Of a DNA stretch of 44,754 bases, positions 22,906-30,388 are shown piece after piece. The position numbers were made by a program, and so were the translations under genes. The notes beneath the pieces are model-generated. The model ran no database searches. It saw only the letters and a program-made list of their open reading frames with translations, and had not been told where the DNA came from. The stretch lies in NCBI GenBank assembly GCA_016793775.1, contig JAEULK010000004.1, forward strand, positions 1 to 44,754, in the 5' to 3' direction. The first letter of the stretch is position 1. The number at the start of each line of letters is the position of its first letter. This stretch comes from Sphingopyxis sp. (GTDB lineage Bacteria > Pseudomonadota > Alphaproteobacteria > Sphingomonadales > Sphingomonadaceae).

Positions 22906-24079
22906 GGCCGACACCATCCTTCCCGACCTGGTCGATCTGCGCCGCGCGATCCACCGCGAGCCCGAGTTAGGCCTACAGAACCCCAAGACGCTCGCGAAGA
23001 TCAAGCAGGCGCTCGCCGGGCTGCCGCTCGAATTTCGCGAGGGGCCATCGACCACGGGACTCGTCGCGATCCTGCGCGGGCCGGCGAACGGGCGCACCGT
23101 GCTGCTGCGCGGCGACATGGATGCGCTGCCTTTGGTCGAGGACACGGGGCTCGACTTCACCTCCGAGACGAGCGGCGCGATGCACGCCTGCGGGCACGAC
23201 ACCCATGTCGCGATGCTCGTCGGCGCGGCGAAACTGCTGTGCGCGGCGCGCGACCGGCTGACGGGAACGGTGATGTTCATGTTCCAGCCCGGCGAGGAAG
23301 GGCATCATGGCGCGCGCTTCATGCTCGACGACGGCATCATCGACCCGCTGCCCGATGCGGCCTTCGCGCTCCACATCATGCCCAATGCGCCGCACGGGGT
23401 GTTCGCGGGGCGCGCCGGGCCGCTGCTCGCCTCGTCCGATGTGCTGTCGATTACCGTCAAGGGCGCGGGCGGCCACGCGTCGATGCCGCACGACGCGATC
23501 GACCCGATTCCGGTCGCCTGCGCGATCGTCACCGCGATCCAGACGATGGTGACGCGCCGCGTGTCGGTGTTCGACCCTGCGGTCGTCACCATCGCGAAGA
23601 TCGCGGCGGGAACGACGAACAACATCATCCCCGAAACCGCCGAGCTGCTCGGCACGATCCGCACGCTGTCGCCGCACCGCCGCGCCGCCGTCGCCGCCGA
23701 GCTGCGCCGCCTCGCCCCCGGAATCGCCGAGGCGCATGGCTGCACCGCCGAGGTCCATATCGAGGAGGGTTTCCCCGTCACCGTCTGCGACAGCCGCGCC
23801 GCCGCCTTCGGCCAGCGCGTGGTCGAGGAGACCTTCGGCGAGGCGGGGTGGCTGACGATGGACCATCCGGTGATGGGCGCCGAGGATTTCGCCTATGTGC
23901 TGGAGAAGGTCCCCGGCGCGATGTTCTGGCTCGGCGCGAGCCATGAGGGCAGCGATTGGCGCAGCTGCTGCGGCCTGCACTCGAACCGCATGGTCCTCGA
24001 CGAAAAGGTCATGGCGCGCGGCGCGGCGCTGCATGCGGCGCTGGCGGAGCGGTTTCTGGAAGGGGGATTTGAGGCATGA
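22850..24079 (+). CDS. M20-family amidohydrolase (hippurate / N-acyl amino acid hydrolase type)
   Basis: The product is 409 residues from the ATG at 22850; a second ATG at 22874 is possible, and both overlap the desaturase gene. Metal-binding motifs are MHACGHDTHVAMLVGAAKL (His112, Asp115-His117 region) and MFQPGEEGHHGARFML (Glu149-Glu150); the lid domain contains GAGGHASMPHDAIDPI, and a late ligand lies in HPVMGAEDFAYVL. The arrangement matches metal-dependent amidohydrolases that cleave N-acyl or N-benzoyl amino acids, or IAA conjugates, in the cytoplasm. The natural substrate is not evident. The 3' end overlaps the GlsB-like gene (ATGA). Confidence 0.92.
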   Translation: MASRHIRRMETISHSWPTEADTILPDLVDLRRAIHREPELGLQNPKTLAKIKQALAGLPLEFREGPSTTGLVAILRGPANGRTVLLRGDMDALPLVEDTGLDFTSETSGAMHACGHDTHVAMLVGAAKLLCAARDRLTGTVMFMFQPGEEGHHGARFMLDDGIIDPLPDAAFALHIMPNAPHGVFAGRAGPLLASSDVLSITVKGAGGHASMPHDAIDPIPVACAIVTAIQTMVTRRVSVFDPAVVTIAKIAAGTTNNIIPETAELLGTIRTLSPHRRAAVAAELRRLAPGIAEAHGCTAEVHIEEGFPVTVCDSRAAAFGQRVVEETFGEAGWLTMDHPVMGAEDFAYVLEKVPGAMFWLGASHEGSDWRSCCGLHSNRMVLDEKVMARGAALHAALAERFLEGGFEA

Positions 24080-24321
24080 TCAACATCATCGGCGCCATCA
24101 TCGCCGGCCTGCTGATCGGCGCCTTGGCACGCTTCTTTTACCCCGGCCAGGTCGCGATGGGCTGGATCGCGACGATATTGCTCGGCATAGGCGGCTCCTT
24201 GCTCGCCGGCCTCGTCACGTCGCGCGGCCAGCGCGAATTCCACGGCGCCGGCTGCTTCGCCTCGGTGATCGGAGCGATCGTGCTGATTTTCGTGGGGCGG
24301 TTGCTAGAGATTGGCAGGTGA
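24076..24321 (+). CDS. GlsB/YeaQ/YmgE-family stress-response membrane protein
   Basis: This 81-residue protein has three membrane segments (INIIGAIIAGLLIGALARFF, GWIATILLGIGGSLLAGLV and FASVIGAIVLIFVGRLL) separated by short loops, with the family loop FYPGQVAMGWIATILLGIGG. It belongs to the transglycosylase-associated/YeaQ family of small inner-membrane proteins often induced by stress; no enzymatic role is established. It starts inside the stop of the amidohydrolase gene (ATGA) and is the last gene before the AT-rich island. Confidence 0.85.
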   Translation: MINIIGAIIAGLLIGALARFFYPGQVAMGWIATILLGIGGSLLAGLVTSRGQREFHGAGCFASVIGAIVLIFVGRLLEIGR

Positions 24322-24650
24322 AACTCTGTGCGTCCATTGGGATGCTTAGCCGTTAGGACATGGTCCTATAGCTTCGGTTTCGGAAGAAGAACGCCGCGTG
24401 CTGCGTCTTAAATATTTGGTCGGCACGGACCGTCTTGCCCGCCACCTAAGAAAGCTGCTCCCGGACCGACCACAGCAGCCGGCATGAATTCTACGCGAGG
24501 TTATCTGCTGCCGCTTAGATGACCAATTCTTAAAAGTTTCGTGATTTCATGTACTTGCCAATCACGGCTTGCATCAGCCCACGGACACGACCATATGTCG
24601 GCGATTCGGTCACTGAGGGGGCGACAGAGGCCAGTGGAGTGCGTATCGCT
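24322..24650. other. Gene-poor left edge of the AT-richer island
   Basis: No complete gene was found here. An open stretch on the plus strand from about 24353 to the stop at 24487 reads ASVSEEERRVLRLKYLVGTD and RLARHLRKLLPDRPQQPA but has no ATG start and follows a stop; it may be a gene remnant. Base composition becomes less GC-rich from about 24,330. No direct repeat matching the right edge near 26,423-26,460 was seen by eye. Confidence 0.5.
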
Positions 24651-25145
24651 ATGACGGCATCTGAGTCGAACGACGCTGCGACAAGCAGTTCTGTCTGTGA
24701 CGACGAGAGTCCGACGATGGAAGACCTTGCGCAACTCGGGCATCAGCTGGACGCTATGGTCCCCACGGACGCTTCGATTCAGGACGAACTCTCGAAGGTA
24801 GCGGAGCAGGGCAGCGGACGTATAGAAGACGCTCGCCTAGCTATTGCTCGGGTCATCGCAAATCGATTGATCGACGAACGCAAGGTACAATGTGCGCTAA
24901 TGATCAGTGGTACAGGTTCATGCGCCAGCAACGATTCCATCTGCCCCGCCTTCGATGTGTTCCAGCGAGCTGAAAAGCTGGAGACCGCCGGCAGAGACAT
25001 ATTGGCGACAGCAATTCTGATGCCAAAGAAGGATTTTCGTAAGAAGCTGGGTGAGCGCAACGATTTGCGCATGATAGCAACTCATTTTGATGTACCCATT
25101 GGAGCCGTTGCATTGCGCCGTAGAATACTGCAGCATGCACCCTAA
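24651..25145 (+). CDS. Degenerate ImmA/IrrE-like protein, first gene of cyclase operon
   Basis: The frame opens at 24549, but the ATG at 24651 has GGAG 11 bases upstream and the preceding 34 codons look non-coding; this gives 164 residues. The C-terminal part follows the ImmA/IrrE (DUF955) plan: ATAILMPKKDFRKKLGERND then LRMIATHFDVPIGAVALRRR matches the LLMP...F.VS..A..RL tail of that family. The helix that should carry the zinc motif HExxH (RFTIAHEIGHHLL in typical members) reads RLAIARVIANRLID here, so both histidines and the glutamate are lost. The third ligand position also lacks Glu. The protein is therefore probably a non-catalytic binding or regulatory derivative. The next gene starts 14 bp later. 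The ImmA likeness is my reading by eye, not a search result. Confidence 0.6.
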   Translation: MTASESNDAATSSSVCDDESPTMEDLAQLGHQLDAMVPTDASIQDELSKVAEQGSGRIEDARLAIARVIANRLIDERKVQCALMISGTGSCASNDSICPAFDVFQRAEKLETAGRDILATAILMPKKDFRKKLGERNDLRMIATHFDVPIGAVALRRRILQHAP

Positions 25146-25159
25146 ATAGGGGGTGGTAA

Positions 25160-26422
25160 ATGAACAACGGCGAAACGGCGCCTGAAATCGGTGGCGCCGC
25201 TACTCAGTTGCGGCATAAGATTTTTTTCAGCGCCGACATAGTGGGATCGACGGCATTTAAGCAACCCTTCGATGCAAGCGATCCTGATGCTCTTAGAGTG
25301 AGCGCAGCCCGCGCAAAACAATGGCAAGATGCCATAGAGGCTTTCTATCATACGGCACGATCTGCTTTTTTGGGCCGCTGGGCACATTTGTGCGATGAAT
25401 TTCAAAAAAATGCGCCTCGCGCTAGAAAAGCAAAAAAGGATAAGCTCCGGAGGTTAACTTTTGGGCCCAAGCCTCGCTTCTGGAAGACGGTGGGTGACGA
25501 AATCCTCTTTTGGAAGGAGGTTGATCACGAACTGCAACTGATACCAACCTTTTCGGCGTGGCTCTACGCTCTTGATCAAGTACGGAAAGAGTTCGGCGCA
25601 CGCGACGGTACGCGAGGGCTGGACGTAAAGGCTACGATCTGGTCAGCGGAGTTCCCGATAAGAAATCGTCAAACGGTTGCATCAAACGACAAAGATTTGA
25701 TCACAGAATCCGAGGAGCATTTGGTTGTGTCGACCCAGGAGAGCCTGAAGCGCTCCATACTGGAAGATTTTTATCAAGAAAAGATTGGGATTGATAGTAT
25801 TGTCGATTTTATTGGCCCAGGCATTGACGTCGGATTCAGATTATCCTCCCTATCAAGCGCTAAAAAGATGGCAGTTAGTATTGATGTAGCATATCTTTTA
25901 TCAACTGCTGGGATCTGGTATGATAAAACTGAAACATCGACGCCAGCGGCTCTAGCGGTTGGGAATTCAAATGACAAATTTGAGATATTGATAAACAAGT
26001 TTATTCAGGACAATCAAAAAACTATTCGAGATTTTTTTGATGAGTTTTTAATCATTGAGAACGCAAAACATTTAGATCTGGCAAAAAATAAAAAGTTTAT
26101 GGATCAGATACTTCTTCATTTTAGCGGAAGAAGTTTCCTAAAAGGAGCTCTCGGAGGAATAAAATATCCATTCCTTTGGATAAATGTAATGGATAGAAAC
26201 TCATTGGACTATTACACAGAGAAACTCTATATTCTTTCGGAAGAAAGGGCAACTCTTGATTGGTATCAACTGTATTTATATTGTAGAAAATTTTATGAAG
26301 ACAGAAAGAGATTTATAAACCCTCCTATGATTTCCTTAGAAGAAAGGTGGGCGTTCTCATTCGATCTTAATCGAAAGCAAATGTATGCTCCAGTTCTGAC
26401 TGCGTCGTCCAACAGAGCGTAA
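25160..26422 (+). CDS. Class III nucleotidyl cyclase, Pycsar PycC-like
   Basis: This 420-residue soluble protein is preceded by AGGGGGTGG. Class III cyclase marks appear in order: metal Asp26 in KIFFSADIVGSTAFKQ, Lys109 and metal Asp113 in RFWKTVGDEILFW, and base-contact Asp216 with transition-state Arg227 in VDFIGPGIDVGFRL. The position normally Asn between them is Asp223. The strand AKKMAVSIDVAYLL follows, and LKGALGGIKYPFLWINV near 323-339 resembles the end strand of the domain. The form FSxDIVGST / KxVGDE / DFIGPxIDxGFR resembles the pyrimidine cyclases (PycC) of Pycsar anti-phage defence, which make cCMP or cUMP. The last 40% of the gene is much more AT-rich. A diffusible cyclic nucleotide signal in defence is the likely role; the cognate effector is not evident. 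Confidence 0.8.
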   Translation: MNNGETAPEIGGAATQLRHKIFFSADIVGSTAFKQPFDASDPDALRVSAARAKQWQDAIEAFYHTARSAFLGRWAHLCDEFQKNAPRARKAKKDKLRRLTFGPKPRFWKTVGDEILFWKEVDHELQLIPTFSAWLYALDQVRKEFGARDGTRGLDVKATIWSAEFPIRNRQTVASNDKDLITESEEHLVVSTQESLKRSILEDFYQEKIGIDSIVDFIGPGIDVGFRLSSLSSAKKMAVSIDVAYLLSTAGIWYDKTETSTPAALAVGNSNDKFEILINKFIQDNQKTIRDFFDEFLIIENAKHLDLAKNKKFMDQILLHFSGRSFLKGALGGIKYPFLWINVMDRNSLDYYTEKLYILSEERATLDWYQLYLYCRKFYEDRKRFINPPMISLEERWAFSFDLNRKQMYAPVLTASSNRA

Positions 26423-26461
26423 GGGCGGATAAGGTATCGGCGGAATGCTGGCGTTTGCGTT

Positions 26462-28048
26462 CTAAGGCACCAGCACCGTATCGACCGCCGCCGGCAGCAT
26501 CGCCGGATAGTCGAGCGTGTAATGCAGCCCGCGGCTTTCCTTGCGGTGGAGCGCGCTCTTCACGATCAGTTCGGCGCATTGGAGCAGGTTGCGCAGTTCG
26601 ATGAGGTCGGTGGTGACGCGGAAATGGCCGTAATAATCCTCTACCTCCCCCGTCATCATGTTGATGCGATGCTGTGCGCGTTCGAGGCGCTTCGTCGTGC
26701 GGACGATGCCGACATAATTCCACATGAAGCGCCGGATTTCGGTCCAGTTCTGCTTGATGATCACCTCTTCGTCGCTGTCGGTGACGCGGCTTTCGTCCCA
26801 GGCGCGGATCGGCGGCGGGGGTTCGAGCGCGTCCCAGCGCGCGACGATGTCCTTCGCGGCGGCCTCGCCGAAGACGAAGCATTCGAGCAGGCTGTTCGAC
26901 GCGAGGCGGTTGGCGCCGTGCAGCCCGCTTTCGGTGCATTCGCCCGCCGCGTATAGGCCGGGAAGGTCGGTGCGGCCGTCGAGGTCGATCAAGATGCCGC
27001 CGCAGGTATAATGCTGTGCGGGCACCACCGGGATCGGCTGTTTGGTCATGTCGATGCCGAGCGTCAGCAGCTTGTCGTAGATATTGGGGAAGTGGCCCGC
27101 GACGAAATCGGGGTCGAGGTGGCTGATGTCGAGATGGACATAGTCGAGCCCGAAGCGCTTGATCTGGTCGTCGTTGGCGCGGGCAACGACGTCGCGCGGC
27201 GCGAGTTCGGCGCGCGCGTCATAATCGGGCATGTAGCGATGGCCGGTGACGGGATGCTTGAGGATGCCGCCCTCGCCGCGCACCGCCTCGGTAATCAGGA
27301 AATTCTTGACGTCGAGATTGTAAAGGCAGGTCGGGTGGAACTGCATCATCTCCATGTTCGAGACGCGGCAGCCCGCGCGCCACGCCATGGCGATGCCGTC
27401 GCCGGTCGCGCCTCTTGGGGCGGTGGAAAATTGATAGACGCGGCCCGCGCCGCCGCTCGCGAGGATCGTCGCGCGGCCGACATGCGCGCGCACCTTGCCG
27501 CTCTTCTCGTCGAGCGCATAGACGCCCCAGACGCGGCCCGAGCCCGAATAGCGTTCCTCGTGCCGTCCGGTGATCAGGTCGATGCACGCCTGGCCGGGCA
27601 GCAAAGTGATGTTCGGATGCGCCTCGGCAGTCTTCAATAAGGCCGCCTGCACCGCCCAGCCGGTCGCGTCGTCGACATGGACGATGCGGCGGTGCGAATG
27701 GCCGCCCTCGCGCGTCAGGTGCAGCGCGTCGCTGTCCTTGTTGAACGGCACCCCCATCTCGACCAGCCGCTCGATCGCGTGCGGCGCATTCTCGACGACG
27801 AACTCGACCGTCTCGCGCCGGTTGAGCCCCGCACCCGCGACCATCGTATCCTCGATATGATTCTCGAACGTATCGCCCGCATCGAGCACCGCGGCGATCC
27901 CGCCCTGCGCCCAGGCGGTCGAGCCGCCGGTGAGTTCGCCCTTGGCGAGCACGAGCACGCGGCAATGATCGGCGAGCGCGATCGCGGCAGTGAGCCCCGC
28001 GGCACCGGAGCCGACGATGATGACGTCGTGGGGGGTGGCGTCGGTCAT
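26462..28048 (-). CDS. nadB: L-aspartate oxidase
   Basis: Start is the ATG at 28048, eight bases after AAGGA; an ATG at 28054 lies too close to it. The 528-residue flavoprotein oxidises L-aspartate to iminoaspartate, the first step of NAD synthesis from aspartate. FAD motif: DVIIVGSGAAGLTAAIAL at 8-25; then LTGGSTAWAQGGIAAVLD and the succinate-dehydrogenase-like active region REGGHSHRRIVH. Further motifs are RGEGGILKHP, AQHYTCGGILIDLDG and LHGANRLASNSLLECFVFG. It differs from fumarate reductases by the conserved NadB pieces and lacks any membrane anchor. It is the last gene of a three-gene unit; nadA and nadC are not in the window. Confidence 0.94.
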   Translation of the reverse strand: MTDATPHDVIIVGSGAAGLTAAIALADHCRVLVLAKGELTGGSTAWAQGGIAAVLDAGDTFENHIEDTMVAGAGLNRRETVEFVVENAPHAIERLVEMGVPFNKDSDALHLTREGGHSHRRIVHVDDATGWAVQAALLKTAEAHPNITLLPGQACIDLITGRHEERYSGSGRVWGVYALDEKSGKVRAHVGRATILASGGAGRVYQFSTAPRGATGDGIAMAWRAGCRVSNMEMMQFHPTCLYNLDVKNFLITEAVRGEGGILKHPVTGHRYMPDYDARAELAPRDVVARANDDQIKRFGLDYVHLDISHLDPDFVAGHFPNIYDKLLTLGIDMTKQPIPVVPAQHYTCGGILIDLDGRTDLPGLYAAGECTESGLHGANRLASNSLLECFVFGEAAAKDIVARWDALEPPPPIRAWDESRVTDSDEEVIIKQNWTEIRRFMWNYVGIVRTTKRLERAQHRINMMTGEVEDYYGHFRVTTDLIELRNLLQCAELIVKSALHRKESRGLHYTLDYPAMLPAAVDTVLVP

Positions 28049-28353
28049 CCCCATGGTCCTTTTTTCTGGAGAGGACGGACAACAATGCCGCCGAAACGCG
28101 CCTCGTCGGCGCGGCAGGCGATGCCGTCGATATAGCAGGTTTGCGTCATGTAGGGCGAGCCATCCGCATAGGTCGCGGTGAGGTTCTCGATCAGATTGGG
28201 ATAACCTGGCGACGCATTTTGATATTGGACCGGCCGGCCGGTGTCATCGACAACACGCCGGTAGCAATCGCCGCAGACATAGTCCGGGTAGCGGGGATTT
28301 TCCTTCACCGGCGCCCCGCAGATCGGACAGGCCTGCGCGCCGCCCTCACCCAT
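28045..28353 (-). CDS. Small zinc-ribbon protein between ABC ATPase and nadB
   Basis: This 102-residue protein has a four-cysteine zinc ribbon at the N-terminus (CPICG at 9-13 and CGDC at 27-30). The remainder reads RRVVDDTGRPVQYQNASPGY, ATYADGSPYMTQTCYIDGIA and CRADEARFGGIVVRPL, possibly a small beta domain with two more cysteines. Both ends overlap the neighbours (ATG inside the end of the ABC gene, stop inside the nadB start), so the three genes are translationally linked. The function is not known. Homologues without further annotation are expected in related alphaproteobacteria. Confidence 0.75.
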   Translation of the reverse strand: MGEGGAQACPICGAPVKENPRYPDYVCGDCYRRVVDDTGRPVQYQNASPGYPNLIENLTATYADGSPYMTQTCYIDGIACRADEARFGGIVVRPLQKKGPWG

Positions 28354-29269
28354 TCGCCGCGCGCGTCAGGTTGAGGAACACGTCCTCGAGGTCGGCCTCG
28401 CGCGTCGAGACATCGACGATGCCATGCCCCATCGCGCCCACCGCGGCGAGGACTTCGCCCGCGTTCATGCGGTCCTTGTTGTAGCTGATCGCGAGGCCGC
28501 GTTCGCCTTCGCGTTCGATCTTCTCGAAGGCGGGATGCGTTGGCAGCACCGTCACATCGGCGTCGAGCGTCACCACGACGATCTTCTCGCGCGCCATGTC
28601 GACCAGCTCGCGCGTCGGTTTGTTCGCGATCAGCCGCCCGTGGTTGATGATCGCGATTCGGTCGCACAGCTGCTCGGCTTCCTCCAGATAATGCGTCGTC
28701 AGCACCACGGTGACGCCGCGGTCGTTGAGCGACTGGACATAGGACCAGAGCTGCTGGCGCAGCTCGATGTCGACCCCGGCGGTCGGTTCGTCGAGGACGA
28801 TGATCGGCGGCGAATGGACCATCGCCTTGGCGACGAGCAGACGGCGCTTCATGCCCCCCGACAGCGTGCGCGCATAAGCGTCGCGCTTGTCGCTCAAATG
28901 CACGGCGGCGAGCAGGTCGTCCGAAATGCGCTTCGCCCTGGGTACGCCGTACAGCCCCGCCTGATTCTCCAGCGTCTCGAACGGCGTGAAAAAGGGGTCG
29001 AAAACGATTTCCTGCGGCACGATGCCGATCGAATATTTGGCGTTGCGGGGATCGGCGTCGATGTCGAAGCCCCAGATGCTCGCCGACCCGCTCGTCTTGT
29101 TCACCAGCCCCGCGAGGATGTTGATCAAGGTCGACTTGCCCGCGCCGTTCGGCCCGAGCAGCCCGAAGATCTGGCCGCGCGGCACGTCGAAGCTGACATT
29201 GTCGAGCGCCTGCTTGCCCCCCGCATAGATTTTGGAGACGGCGTCGATGCGGATGGCGGCTTCGGTCAT
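28346..29269 (-). CDS. ABC transporter ATP-binding protein (DrrA/YadG-like)
   Basis: Start is the ATG at 29269, 307 residues. The Walker A motif is LLGPNGAGKST (38-47), the signature LSGGMKRR (137-143), the Walker B IIVLDEPTAG with Asp160-Glu161, and the switch His193 in LTTHYLEEAEQ. The C-terminal 80 residues (ADLEDVFLNLTRAANG) are of the type seen in multidrug or polysaccharide export ATPases such as DrrA, CcmA-like and YadG. A membrane partner is expected, but none is encoded in the window; the downstream genes are the zinc-ribbon protein and nadB. The permease may lie elsewhere, or the gene has moved into this unit. Confidence 0.9.
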   Translation of the reverse strand: MTEAAIRIDAVSKIYAGGKQALDNVSFDVPRGQIFGLLGPNGAGKSTLINILAGLVNKTSGSASIWGFDIDADPRNAKYSIGIVPQEIVFDPFFTPFETLENQAGLYGVPRAKRISDDLLAAVHLSDKRDAYARTLSGGMKRRLLVAKAMVHSPPIIVLDEPTAGVDIELRQQLWSYVQSLNDRGVTVVLTTHYLEEAEQLCDRIAIINHGRLIANKPTRELVDMAREKIVVVTLDADVTVLPTHPAFEKIEREGERGLAISYNKDRMNAGEVLAAVGAMGHGIVDVSTREADLEDVFLNLTRAANG

Positions 29270-29368
29270 GGCCGCCTCCATAGCCGCGCGCGGGTCCGGG
29301 CGAAAGCCCGCGTTCCGGCAAGGATTTCTTTACCATGGCAGGTAAGTATATTTTGTCACATCGCCCTT

Positions 29369-29941
29369 ATGGGGGGTGATGTGAGGACCAGACACACCCT
29401 ATGCCCGCCGCATTCCCGGCGCGGCCTCGCTGCCATTGCGCTCGCTTTTGCGCCGTTCGCCGCCCCGTCGGCGCACGCGCAGAATATGTCGCAGGGCGAA
29501 GCCGAAGCCATCGTGCTGCGGCCCCTTTCCTTCTTCAAGGTTAACGACCTCGATTTCGGCGATATCATCGCGTCGACGACCGCGGGCACCGTGCGCCTTT
29601 ACCCCGACGGGTCGCGTACCCGCACCGGCGGCGCGACGCTGGCGGGAAGCGACGGCGAACCCGCGCGCTTCGCCGGGCTGGGCACCTATAATCGCGAAGT
29701 GTCGATCTCGCTCTCGGCGAACCAGATCTTCATCACCGGTCCGGGACAGCAGATGCGGGTGCGCAATTTCGAGATCGGGTCGACCCCGACCGCGATCCTG
29801 TCGACGACCCCGACGCGTTTCCGCATCGCCAGCACGCTCGGCAATTATAATTTTCCGGTCGGCGCGACGCTCGACGTCAACGCCAACCAGGCGCCAGGCG
29901 ATTATAGCGGCACTTTTTCGATCACGCTCAACTATCTCTGA
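29369..29941 (+). CDS. Secreted DUF4402 protein, paralogue 1
   Basis: This 190-residue exported protein starts at the ATG at 29369; a GTG at 29381 in frame is an alternative. The signal peptide is GLAAIALAFAPFAAPSAHAQ. The mature part is a small all-beta domain of the DUF4402 family: IVLRPLSFFKVNDLDFGDII, GTVRLYPDGSRTRTGGATL, a middle with FAGLGTYNREVSISLSAN and the very typical end ANQAPGDYSGTFSITLNYL. DUF4402 proteins are secreted or surface-attached and resemble fimbria-like subunits; their role is not established. A second copy follows at 30389. Confidence 0.85.
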   Translation: MGGDVRTRHTLCPPHSRRGLAAIALAFAPFAAPSAHAQNMSQGEAEAIVLRPLSFFKVNDLDFGDIIASTTAGTVRLYPDGSRTRTGGATLAGSDGEPARFAGLGTYNREVSISLSANQIFITGPGQQMRVRNFEIGSTPTAILSTTPTRFRIASTLGNYNFPVGATLDVNANQAPGDYSGTFSITLNYL

Positions 29942-30089
29942 CGCCACAGGGTGGGGACGACGGCACCGGGGACCACTTGCGCCTTTCGGGGGAGAGGCGC
30001 CTGCCGGTGCCGTCATCGCGGCAGACGATGATGGGAGCGAGTGCAGACCGGATTGCGGCGCTGCGGCGCGCTTGCTATGGGCGCACCCG

Positions 30090-30287
30090 ATGACCCAGCA
30101 CGCGCCCGAAACCATCCGCACGCCCAAGACCCGCATCGCCTGCGACGGCACCGGCGACGGCCTCGCCGACGCCGCGCTCGGCCATCCGCGCGTCTGGCTG
30201 GAGATCGACACCGACGAGGGCTTCGCCGACTGCGGCTATTGCGACCGGCGCTTCATCCTGATCGGCGGAGTTGCCGACAACGGCTAA
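30090..30287 (+). CDS. Zinc-finger protein, zf-CHCC family (NDUFS6-like)
   Basis: This 65-residue protein runs from the ATG at 30090. Its zinc ligands are Cys18 (RIACDG), His32 (LGHPRVWLEI), and Cys48 and Cys51 (ADCGYCDRRFIL), the Cys-His-Cys-Cys order of the zf-CHCC family. Members are related to the mitochondrial complex I subunit NDUFS6 and are common in alphaproteobacteria, where they probably aid complex I or bind zinc. The gene lies between two DUF4402 paralogues and was probably not acquired with them. It starts in frame within a much longer but non-coding open frame. Confidence 0.87.
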   Translation: MTQHAPETIRTPKTRIACDGTGDGLADAALGHPRVWLEIDTDEGFADCGYCDRRFILIGGVADNG

Positions 30288-30388
30288 TCCTTCGCGGCGG
30301 CACAATATGTAAACGCCGCCTTTACCAAGCCCGCGCATCATCGGTTCACACCCCGCTGGCATAAGCTGTGCCAGACAGGAGCAGAATC

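Noticed and set aside
24549-24650. N-terminal extension of the ImmA-like protein from the first ATG
   Set aside because: No ribosome site before 24549 and the 34 added residues look non-coding; the ATG at 24651 has GGAG upstream.
24651-25145. An active ImmA/IrrE metalloprotease
   Set aside because: The HExxH motif and the third ligand are absent in the aligned positions.
25160-26422. A standard two-gene Pycsar system with TIR or membrane effector
   Set aside because: Neither neighbour carries a TIR domain, transmembrane segment or cyclic-nucleotide-binding domain; the next gene on the right is nadB.
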